A stretch of DNA of 52,505 bases, from the NCBI GenBank assembly GCA_944388955.1, contig CALXKJ010000017.1, positions 1 to 52,505 on the forward strand, read 5' to 3'. This DNA is from an uncultured Spirochaetaceae bacterium (lineage in GTDB: Bacteria > Spirochaetota > Spirochaetia > Sphaerochaetales > Sphaerochaetaceae). Numbering within the stretch: position 1 is the stretch's first letter; every line of letters starts with the position of its first letter. The translations under genes were made by a program, and so were the position numbers. Positions 8,661 to 15,967 of the stretch are shown here, piece by piece. The notes under the pieces were generated by a model. The model had not been told where the DNA came from. It saw only the letters and a list, made by a program, of their open reading frames with translations, and searched no databases.

Positions 8661-9938
8661 TCAGAATTCGCATAGCATGCTGATACCAAATGCGAAATTA
8701 TCTGTCTTTGTGAGTAGTTCCGCTGTGAAATGCTCCATTATAAAGCCTAAAGCTATCTTGTCGTACTCATATGCAAGGCTGAGACTGAGTGTTTCAGACA
8801 TGTCATATATCACTTTTATCTTCGGGATATACTGCCAGGAAAACGCCATGCGCGGTATGTTGTATTTCCACACCAACTGCGAAAGGATATCGCCAATCTC
8901 CCCTTCTATATGCCAGACACCATAATCCCAGCGGACAGTTGCCGCGATATCTGGTGGAACGAAATAGATATTCTTATCAGCATGAAGCTTTAGATCATTT
9001 ATCTCCTGTGCACTGAAGTAGATTGCCCCTCTCATGCTTGGCGCATTTCTGAGGTCAAGCGTGAATGAGAGATTTTCCTGTGGCTTATACATGATACCGA
9101 AGTTGAGACCGATACCTGCTCCGAAATAGTAATTATTCGATGCGAATATACTGAGTATCTGATCATCAAGTCTGGCGTTGATGAGATCTGAATTTAAAAA
9201 TGATGTCTTGAAGAAGATATTCGGTGAAACAGAAATTCCAACGGAAAGCACATCATCGATGACATACTCCGCAGAGCCGATATTCATCGAGAGTTCCGCA
9301 ACGAGATTATTTCCATACTCGTATTCACCATCTTTGTAGCTTGCAAGGAGTGAATCAAGGCTATCAAGATATAAATCAAATCTAAGATCCCATCCCGATC
9401 CATGGCTTATCTTCCCACCGTAGAGGCGAAATGCAAGATCCATATCACCACCGACTGAGGATGAAAGAAGCGGAGGATATATACCGCTTGAGAATACATC
9501 GGCCATTGCATGAGTCCTGTTAGCGCTGCCATATTCATCTGAAAGGAATCTGCTTTTGAAATAATCCTTTATTTCTGCAATGAATAGATCTTCTCCATCA
9601 GACATCGAAGGGAATGCTGAATCAATTGAGCTGAGGGCACTTATGATATCCGGATTATGATACCAGAAAGATATGTCCTGCGAAGCAAGATAATCCGCGA
9701 CAACCTCAACGGAATCATCGAAGGCAGATACAGGATCGGTAAGGAAATCCAGTTCATCGATATCACTGACAATCTCCGCCTCAAAGCCGAAATGAATTGT
9801 CTTCTCTATATCAACAAGTCTGCCAGGAGAACGGAAATCACCATGATCTACATTATCTTTAGTCATTATGACAGCAGAATTCAGAGGCAGTATGATTGAA
9901 AGAATAAGAATCACTGACAATACAATTCTTTTCATCAT
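8661..9938 (-). CDS. Outer-membrane beta-barrel protein
   Basis: The product has 425 residues from the ATG at 9938, chosen because GGAGG lies six bases upstream; the start overlaps the stop of the previous lipoprotein gene by four bases (ATGA). A Sec signal peptide is obvious (MMKRIVLSV..., cleavage near NSA). The mature protein has many alternating amphipathic strands, such as the FGAGIGLNFGIMYKP-type stretch, and ends in phenylalanine (CEF), the usual C-terminal signal for BAM-dependent insertion. It resembles larger spirochaetal porin or transport-type barrels. A specific function cannot be assigned. It is paired with the 631-residue FN3 lipoprotein. Confidence 0.83.
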   Translation of the reverse strand: MMKRIVLSVILILSIILPLNSAVIMTKDNVDHGDFRSPGRLVDIEKTIHFGFEAEIVSDIDELDFLTDPVSAFDDSVEVVADYLASQDISFWYHNPDIISALSSIDSAFPSMSDGEDLFIAEIKDYFKSRFLSDEYGSANRTHAMADVFSSGIYPPLLSSSVGGDMDLAFRLYGGKISHGSGWDLRFDLYLDSLDSLLASYKDGEYEYGNNLVAELSMNIGSAEYVIDDVLSVGISVSPNIFFKTSFLNSDLINARLDDQILSIFASNNYYFGAGIGLNFGIMYKPQENLSFTLDLRNAPSMRGAIYFSAQEINDLKLHADKNIYFVPPDIAATVRWDYGVWHIEGEIGDILSQLVWKYNIPRMAFSWQYIPKIKVIYDMSETLSLSLAYEYDKIALGFIMEHFTAELLTKTDNFAFGISMLCEF

Positions 9939-11830
9939 ATTGCTCCTCCATCTGAAGTAAGAAGGAATGACCATTGGTCAAAACCTGCCGGTGGAGATGG
10001 ATTCTTGAACATTCCAAGCGCGGCAAGGCCCTCTCCCTCATTTCTGAATATGACTTCAGGCTGTCCATTGTTCTCCCGGAAAGTCCAGGATGTCTTTGTT
10101 GTCGCATCGGTTGAGACAAAGACGGCTGTAGCATTAGTTGTCACATTCGTGAGTACGTAATCGCGGTAATTGAGATTAGGCATATCAGAATTGACTATAT
10201 AGCTTCCATTTGCCTTCTTCATAGCGCAAGGATACCAGTAGTTTATTGAAGCTGACATGGTAGCCCACTTCTTGTAATTCCACTCGTATGAAGTATTCTC
10301 TTTAGCATATTTTCCCGGGGACTTGAAATTAATCCTATCTGTTACTGTTTCCTTTGAATCAATGAGAGGTAGAACACGATAATAATTTTCTTTATTTTCG
10401 GTATTGTCTGAATCTGCGCTATCAACATAAACATAATACTGATATGCGCTATCATCACGTGCATCCTCAACATCGACAATGAAATCCGCAGGTCCGCTTC
10501 CAGATGATGGGTTCATCCAGCGATATCTTCCTGTAAATGATTTTGTTTCAAACGGTATCTTGAATGTACAGCTTTCATTGTCTGATGTGATGATTGTTAT
10601 CTCCGCTTCATATTTGGTTTTACTTGAAAGACCAGATATAGAGATTCCATCATTATTTATAGTGTAAGTCTTGCTCCTTGAAGGATCTTCAGAAATGGTA
10701 GAGACATCATCAGCTGATTTCTTCACATTCATACTATATGTGGCACCAATTGATGGAGAGACATCCCAATCGAGCGTGAATGTCTGCCATTTTGTGCCTT
10801 TAGAAACATCTTCAGTGTTGTATATCGGTTTACGGAAGCACCATGCCGAGTCTATGCTTGTTATTGTCTCTGCTTTATCATTTACTGCATATACATAGAA
10901 ATATCCGTGTTCAAGTCCTTGGATGAAATCTGAGGAATCAACTGTATACGAGTCATTTTGGCTATCGACTCTCTGAGACTTGCTGCTGATCTTTCTGGCA
11001 TAATCAGAGATTGTAAAAGAGGTAACACCGTCAGGAAGCCCCGAAACAGTGAAATTTCCGCTTTTTTCATCAAAGTCAATTACAATTTCTGAATTGAAAA
11101 GAGCCATATCGACAGAGCTTCCAACAGATGCTGATTCATCTGGAGCGTTATCGCTGAGACTTTCGTCAGGAGCTGTGATATACGCATACGAAACACTTAG
11201 AGAATATGAAGCTTCAGAATCTGTGCGGAATGAAAAATCAACCTCGCCACCTGTTCCTACCCTGATATCACTTTTCTCGATGCTGCGTGTCTCATCACTT
11301 GATAGCGATACAAGATATTTATAACCGACTGTGGTATTCACGCTGACAGTGAGGCTTGTCTTAGAAGAGCTCGGCTCTATCCGGTAGGAAGGAGCCTCAC
11401 TTGCAGATGGTGCTGCATTAGCAACATCATACTTTTCCCTAGAAACCGTAACCCAGTCTGAGTTGGCATTGTTTTTCGCTTTTACTGTAATGTCATAGGA
11501 GCCACCTGGAACAAAACCTGAAAGAGTTGTTCTGAATTTTTCATTATAATAATCTGCCGAAGAGACAGTCACAGGCATTATTTCCTGCAAGCCGAGATTC
11601 TCCCCTTCCTCATTTCTCGCCTCTTTTGCTGATACCTGATACTCTGTGGCATTTTCAACGTAACCGAAAGATATTCTGAGATTTCTCGGGTTTGAAAGCT
11701 GCCGCACCTCTGTTTCAGTCCTCGCGCTGCTATCTACTGGAGGCAATGAAAGTACCGTCTTCTCAACAGGCTCACACGATGAGAGAAGAATGAATACAAT
11801 AATGGCAACCAGGCAAAAAACTTTCTTCAT
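9935..11830 (-). CDS. FN3-repeat lipoprotein
   Basis: From the ATG at 11830 the precursor has 631 residues. The signal peptide runs to lipobox LSSC with Cys19. The mature region begins with an NPRNLRISFG-type FN3 strand and contains several FN3-like modules with YEAEITI/YDITVKA-type strands. An open frame continues upstream of the chosen start, but the region before the ATG does not look like a secretion signal. The C-terminal segment differs from the YPAVV domain of the other two large lipoproteins, though a WYPP/WYPC element is shared with the 1107-residue one. It is co-translated with the downstream barrel gene. Confidence 0.86.
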   Translation of the reverse strand: MKKVFCLVAIIVFILLSSCEPVEKTVLSLPPVDSSARTETEVRQLSNPRNLRISFGYVENATEYQVSAKEARNEEGENLGLQEIMPVTVSSADYYNEKFRTTLSGFVPGGSYDITVKAKNNANSDWVTVSREKYDVANAAPSASEAPSYRIEPSSSKTSLTVSVNTTVGYKYLVSLSSDETRSIEKSDIRVGTGGEVDFSFRTDSEASYSLSVSYAYITAPDESLSDNAPDESASVGSSVDMALFNSEIVIDFDEKSGNFTVSGLPDGVTSFTISDYARKISSKSQRVDSQNDSYTVDSSDFIQGLEHGYFYVYAVNDKAETITSIDSAWCFRKPIYNTEDVSKGTKWQTFTLDWDVSPSIGATYSMNVKKSADDVSTISEDPSRSKTYTINNDGISISGLSSKTKYEAEITIITSDNESCTFKIPFETKSFTGRYRWMNPSSGSGPADFIVDVEDARDDSAYQYYVYVDSADSDNTENKENYYRVLPLIDSKETVTDRINFKSPGKYAKENTSYEWNYKKWATMSASINYWYPCAMKKANGSYIVNSDMPNLNYRDYVLTNVTTNATAVFVSTDATTKTSWTFRENNGQPEVIFRNEGEGLAALGMFKNPSPPAGFDQWSFLLTSDGGAI

Positions 11831-11956
11831 TACATATAGTATACACCTGAAACAAGAAAGCAGATAAATTCTGTATGCACCTTCAAAACAAGCAAACAAC
11901 AAAAGAATACAAACTGCTATAAATAGTATTACTCTATAAATATGGAGGATTTAAGA

Positions 11957-12232
11957 ATGACTACAGTTTCTTTCAAAATAGATAACAAAGATAAAGAACA
12001 GGCCCAGGCTCTTTTCGAGTCAATGGGGCTCTCTATCTCTGGTGCGATGAACCTGTTCATCAAGGCCTGTATCAACACGAGAAGCATCCCATTTGAGATA
12101 AAGGCCCCTTCTTATGACCAGCTGATTAGAAGCAGACTAGAAGAAGCAGAAAATCCAAATAACTTCAGTCCAGAATTCAAGGATATAGACAGTCTTATGA
12201 AATCACTTGATATCCGGGATTCAGCAACCTGA
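11957..12232 (+). CDS. RelB/DinJ-family antitoxin
   Basis: The 91-residue protein has the typical RelB/DinJ N-terminus: TTVSFKIDNKDKEQA, then LFESMGLSISGAMNLFI, a ribbon-helix-helix DNA-binding fold that dimerises and represses its own operon. The start at 11957 is set by GGAGG eight bases upstream; an earlier ATG at 11942 lies in front of that site and is less likely. In normal pairs the C-terminal tail wraps a RelE/YafQ-type RNase. No intact toxin gene follows, only about 100 bases of open frame before a terminator, so this is an orphan antitoxin. Confidence 0.87.
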   Translation: MTTVSFKIDNKDKEQAQALFESMGLSISGAMNLFIKACINTRSIPFEIKAPSYDQLIRSRLEEAENPNNFSPEFKDIDSLMKSLDIRDSAT

Positions 12233-12332
12233 TTACAAACTTGCAGAGAAGTGCGGATACGACATGTCTAAGATGGCAGATGGAAGACTCTCTGACCTAT
12301 GGCTGAAAGAGAAGACCACAGTCCTGTTCTAA
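12231..12332 (+). pseudogene. Possible 3' remnant of a lost coding region after relB
   Basis: Immediately after the antitoxin stop, in another frame, an open stretch of 33 codons encodes LAEKCGYDMSKMADGRLSDL and a short tail ending TTVLF before TAA. It has good amino-acid composition but no start codon with a ribosome site, and a stop lies not far upstream in frame. It may be the last part of a deleted gene, possibly the partner toxin, but I cannot match it to a family. Confidence 0.3.
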
Positions 12333-12343
12333 GGAAACTGTGG
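12316..12343. terminator. Bidirectional terminator between relB and ppdK
   Basis: CCACAGT and ACTGTGG pair, with an inner TCCT/AGGA helix. On the minus strand a pyrimidine-rich run (CTTCTCTTTC) follows, so it can end the ppdK transcript; it also lies after the relB region on the plus strand. Confidence 0.55.
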
Positions 12344-12383
12344 CCTTCATTTATGATACCGTATTCAGACGGTCACTGATTTA

Positions 12384-15092
12384 TCAGTTCTTCTTCTCGC
12401 TTTCTGCAATCGCTGCCTGTGCGGCTGCAAGGCGTGCAATAGGAACGCGGAATGGAGAACATGATACATAGTCAAGTCCTACAGACTGGCAGAATGCGAT
12501 AGACTTCGGATCACCGCCGTGCTCACCGCAGATACCCATCTTCATTCCAGGTCTTACGCCACGACCGAGTCCTACAGCCATCTTGATAAGCTTTCCGACA
12601 CCATCGAAGTCGATAGTCTGGAATGGATCGTACGGATAGAACTGCTTGTCAGGATCATTGACGTAGTGAGAGAGGAATGAAGCAGCGTCATCACGTGAGA
12701 ATCCGCAAGTCATCTGAGTAAGGTCATTCGTACCGAATGAGAAGAACTCAGCAGAGGCGGCAATCTCATCTGCTGTGATTGCGGCTCTAGGAACCTCAAC
12801 CATCGTTCCGATCTTGTACTCAACCTTCAGGCTCTGCTCATCGAATACCTTGGCAATAACCTGCTCTGCTCTCTTCTTGCAGAAATCGAATTCCTTATAG
12901 ATACCTACAAGAGGAATCATAATCTCTGGATGAACATCGACACCCTGTCTCTTTACAGTTATAGCAGCTTCGATGATTGCCCTAACCTGCATCTCAAGAA
13001 TCTCTGGATAGACAATCGCTAGGCGGCATCCACGGAAACCGAGCATCGGGTTGAATTCCTGAAGTGCATTGATCTTCTTTGAGATTGCCTCGACTGTCGT
13101 TCCAAGCTGAAGAGCCATCTCATGGCGTGATGTATGGTCATTCGGAAGGAATTCATGAAGAGGGGGGTCAAGAAGACGGATAGTGACAGGAAGACCCTTG
13201 AGCTCACGGAAGATTCCGATGAAATCCTCTCTCTGCATCGGCAGGAGCTCGGAAAGCGCAATCTGGCGCTCGCCATAAGTGTCGGCAAGAATCATCTTTC
13301 TCATTGAGATGATTCTCTTGCCACCGAAGAACATATGCTCTGTGCGGCAGAGTCCTACGCCTTCAGCTCCAAGCTGTACAGCGTGGTGTGCATCCTGAGG
13401 TGTATCGGCATTTGTGCGCACGCTCATTGTCTTAAGCTCGCTCACGTAACCCATGAACTTCTTGTAGTTCTGATAGAGAACAGACTCATTCTCCGTCATT
13501 GTTCCCTCGAGAACCTGCATGATCTCAGATGGCTTTACAGGAATCTTCTGCGCATAGACAGCACCTGTGAATCCATCGATTGACATGTAATCACCTTCGG
13601 CAAGCACAGTGCCGTTGATTTCAAGTGTCTTCTTGAACTCATCGACATGAATCTCACCACAGCCTGAAACACATGGGCAGCCCATACCTCTTGCAACAAC
13701 TGCTGCATGGCTTGTCATACCACCACGGCATGTGACGATACCCTTCGATACAGCCATTCCTCCGATATCCTCAGGAGATGTCTCAACTCTGACAAGAAGA
13801 ACATCCTTGCCCATTGCCGCAGCTGCTTCAGCTTCCTGTGCTGTGAAGTAAATCTGACCGCAGGCTCCTCCTGGAGAAGCATTGAGACCATGTGTAGACT
13901 CTTTAAGTCCAAGATCGCGGATGTAGTTTGTATCGAGAACTGGAGCAAAAAGCTTATTGAATTCAGATGCAGGAACACGAGAGACAGCAGTCTTCTTGTC
14001 GATAAGGCCTTCCTCGACCATCTCAACCTGGCTTCTGAGCCATGCGAAAATCGTTCTCTTGCCGTTTCTTGTCTGAAGCATGAAGAGCTTGCCTTCCTGG
14101 ATAGTGAACTCGATGTCCTGCATATCATGATAATGCTTCTCGAGTGTCTCGCGGATATCGCAGAGCTGCTTGTATGCATCTGGGTTGACTTTCTGCATTG
14201 TGTCGATCTTCTGCGGAGTGCGGATACCAGCAACGACATCCTCGCCCTGAGCGTTCATGAGATACTCGCCGAAGAACTTGTTCTCACCTGAAGACGGGTC
14301 ACGTGTGAATGCTACACCAGTGCCAGATGTCTCGCCCATGTTGCCGAATACCATTGACTGGACATTTACAGCTGTACCAAGGAGACCTCTGATATCATTC
14401 ATGAGCCTGTATTTGATCGCTCTATCGTTGTTCCACGAGCGGAAGACCGCATCGATTGTCTTGAAAAGCTGGTACTCAGGATCCTCTGGGAAGTCCTCGC
14501 CTGTGCCCTTCTTGTAGATAATCTTATAGCGCTTGATGACTTCCTTGAGATTCTCTGTATCGAGCTCTGTGTCGAAAGTCTTGCCATTCTCATCTTTGAC
14601 AGACTGAAGCGCATACTCAAACTGTGCATGAGGAACGCCCATTACGACATCACCGAACATCTGGATGAAACGGCGATAGCTATCGTAAGCGAATCTCTCG
14701 TTTCCTGTTTTCTTGATCAGCGCCTGAAGCGAATCAGGATTGAGACCGAGGTTGAGGATAGTGTCCATCATGCCAGGCATGGACTGTGCAGCGCCTGAGC
14801 GGACTGACACGAGAAGCGGATTTGTCTTGTCTCCGAGCTTTGCGCCCATCATATCCTCAAGTTTCCTGAGATTCTCAAGAACCTGCTCTCTCATGCCTTC
14901 TGGATAAGCCTTATGCTCATCCCAGTATGCACATGCTTCTGTTGTGATTGTGAATCCTGGAGGGACTGGAAGACCAATCGAGGTCATATCAGCAAGGTTA
15001 GCACCCTTACCGCCAAGAAGTCCCTTCATGTCTGCAGATCCTTCAGCTTTTCCATTGCCGAAGAAATAAACGTACTTCTTTGTTTCTGCCAT
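12384..15092 (-). CDS. ppdK: Pyruvate, phosphate dikinase
   Basis: PPDK interconverts pyruvate + ATP + Pi and phosphoenolpyruvate + AMP + PPi in the cytoplasm, giving a PPi-linked lower glycolysis common in anaerobes. At 902 residues it is full length. Domain order is the ATP-grasp domain, the phosphohistidine domain with GGMTSHAAVV (His462) and the C-terminal TIM-barrel PEP/pyruvate domain with MGICGEHGG (Cys near 855). It has a Shine-Dalgarno AGGAAG, a near-consensus promoter (TTGACG-17-TAATAT) and a terminator, and stands as a single-gene unit. No sign of decay is seen. Confidence 0.98.
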   Translation of the reverse strand: MAETKKYVYFFGNGKAEGSADMKGLLGGKGANLADMTSIGLPVPPGFTITTEACAYWDEHKAYPEGMREQVLENLRKLEDMMGAKLGDKTNPLLVSVRSGAAQSMPGMMDTILNLGLNPDSLQALIKKTGNERFAYDSYRRFIQMFGDVVMGVPHAQFEYALQSVKDENGKTFDTELDTENLKEVIKRYKIIYKKGTGEDFPEDPEYQLFKTIDAVFRSWNNDRAIKYRLMNDIRGLLGTAVNVQSMVFGNMGETSGTGVAFTRDPSSGENKFFGEYLMNAQGEDVVAGIRTPQKIDTMQKVNPDAYKQLCDIRETLEKHYHDMQDIEFTIQEGKLFMLQTRNGKRTIFAWLRSQVEMVEEGLIDKKTAVSRVPASEFNKLFAPVLDTNYIRDLGLKESTHGLNASPGGACGQIYFTAQEAEAAAAMGKDVLLVRVETSPEDIGGMAVSKGIVTCRGGMTSHAAVVARGMGCPCVSGCGEIHVDEFKKTLEINGTVLAEGDYMSIDGFTGAVYAQKIPVKPSEIMQVLEGTMTENESVLYQNYKKFMGYVSELKTMSVRTNADTPQDAHHAVQLGAEGVGLCRTEHMFFGGKRIISMRKMILADTYGERQIALSELLPMQREDFIGIFRELKGLPVTIRLLDPPLHEFLPNDHTSRHEMALQLGTTVEAISKKINALQEFNPMLGFRGCRLAIVYPEILEMQVRAIIEAAITVKRQGVDVHPEIMIPLVGIYKEFDFCKKRAEQVIAKVFDEQSLKVEYKIGTMVEVPRAAITADEIAASAEFFSFGTNDLTQMTCGFSRDDAASFLSHYVNDPDKQFYPYDPFQTIDFDGVGKLIKMAVGLGRGVRPGMKMGICGEHGGDPKSIAFCQSVGLDYVSCSPFRVPIARLAAAQAAIAESEKKN

Positions 15093-15125
15093 TGTTTTCT
15101 TCCTGAAAATTTAGTTTCACGCATG

Positions 15126-15154
15126 ATATTATTCTGAGTCGCATTCCTCGTCAA
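15126..15154 (-). promoter_or_regulatory. Promoter of ppdK
   Basis: On the minus strand TTGACG, a 17-base spacer and TAATAT lie 34-62 bases upstream of the ppdK ATG. No operator-like dyad was noticed. Confidence 0.7.
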
Positions 15155-15229
15155 TCGTATTTGATAATATCTCTATTGTTAATTCACGACATTGCATTGA
15201 ATTAATATCTAGAAAATGAAACATTGTTC

Positions 15230-15266
15230 CACTTTTAAAAGAAATCCCGGGGTTTTAAGCCCGGGA
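15230..15266 (-). terminator. Terminator of the feo operon
   Basis: On the minus strand TCCCGGG pairs with CCCGGGA around an eight-base loop and is followed by TTTCTTTT. It lies about 40 bases after the stop of the last feo-operon gene. Confidence 0.8.
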
Positions 15267-15302
15267 AAGAGATTGATATACCCTATCGGTATAGGACCAC
15301 GA

Positions 15303-15662
15303 TTATGAAATTGAGTCGACTTTGTATCCGGAATCCTCAATCTTCTTCTTTATCGCTATGTCATCAATTGTCCTGTCAGTCCTGACAATAGCGATACCGG
15401 ATCTGTAATCAACGCTGCCAGAAGCGCCTTCGATGCTGTCTATCGCCCGCTTCACAGTTTCCGCGCAGTTTTCGCAGTGCATACCGGAAACACGGATTCT
15501 CTTCTCGGAAACAACAGGCCCATCGAGCTTCTTCTCACCTGTCTTAAGGATAGATGAACCACCCTTGCAGCATGAGCCTTCTCCCTTGAAGTGCTTCACA
15601 CTTCCTTTGAGTGCTATAAAGAGCAGAATGATTACTATAAGGATAATCAGAGCATCTACCAT
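15303..15662 (-). CDS. Membrane-anchored heavy-metal-associated (HMA) domain protein
   Basis: The 119-residue protein has one N-terminal transmembrane segment (about residues 5-18), a short Lys/Cys linker with a CC pair, and a C-terminal HMA ferredoxin-like domain. That domain carries the metal-binding GMHCENC motif (Cys-x-x-Cys), as in MerP or copper chaperones. It is the last gene of the feo operon; its ATG overlaps the preceding stop (TAATG). It may pass or sense a transition metal at the membrane. Whether the metal is iron, copper or another is not visible. Position suggests an accessory role in Fe(II) uptake or metal homeostasis. Confidence 0.85.
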   Translation of the reverse strand: MVDALIILIVIILLFIALKGSVKHFKGEGSCCKGGSSILKTGEKKLDGPVVSEKRIRVSGMHCENCAETVKRAIDSIEGASGSVDYRSGIAIVRTDRTIDDIAIKKKIEDSGYKVDSIS

Positions 15663-15778
15663 TACTTTCTCCTCATTCTCTTTATCGCCTTCGAAAGAAG
15701 ATATATTCCTACTCCGATGAAATAGATGACCAGGAATGCGATGAATGCATAGAACATCGACGTTTTGGAATCACCCAT
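15662..15778 (-). CDS. 38-residue single-pass membrane micropeptide in the feo operon
   Basis: This short gene encodes a short polar N-terminus (MGDSKTS), one hydrophobic helix (about residues 9-28) and a basic tail ending in KRMRRK, a strongly positive-inside layout. Its start overlaps the end of the Cys-rich gene by eight bases and its TAA overlaps the next ATG by one, so it sits in a tightly coupled chain. I do not recognise a family. A small subunit that assists FeoB, in the manner of FeoC or other small Feo partners, is a reasonable guess from context only. Confidence 0.72.
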   Translation of the reverse strand: MGDSKTSMFYAFIAFLVIYFIGVGIYLLSKAIKRMRRK

Positions 15779-15959
15779 TTCGTCTCTCTTCCTTCGCTTT
15801 CGCTATCAAGGCATCGATATTCACTGCAGAGCATCCCGTGCACCCTGCAGAGCAGGATGCACACGATGAGCACTTTCCATTCTTTCTCTTTCTTCTCTCA
15901 TTCCGGATTACCCAGAATGAATAGAGGAATATGAGGAATAGAATCACAACATCTGCCAT
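15771..15959 (-). CDS. FeoB-associated Cys-rich membrane protein
   Basis: The 62-residue product has an N-terminal transmembrane helix (about residues 3-18), a basic stretch, and a cysteine cluster CSSCASCSAGCTGC with six cysteines in 14 residues, followed by a charged helix. This is the pattern of the short FeoB-associated Cys-rich membrane proteins found after feoB in Firmicutes and spirochaetes. It begins eight bases after the feoB stop with a GAGG ribosome site. A cytoplasmic Fe(II) acceptor or redox partner of FeoB is the usual suggestion; the biochemical role is not established. Confidence 0.88.
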   Translation of the reverse strand: MADVVILFLIFLYSFWVIRNERRKRKNGKCSSCASCSAGCTGCSAVNIDALIAKAKEERRNG

Positions 15960-15967
15960 ATAAAACC

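Noticed and set aside
13707-14291. Long open frame on the plus strand inside ppdK (about 194 codons)
   Set aside because: It is antisense to a highly conserved enzyme, has no ribosome site, and its product has an unnatural Cys/His/Ser-rich composition, as expected for a shadow frame.
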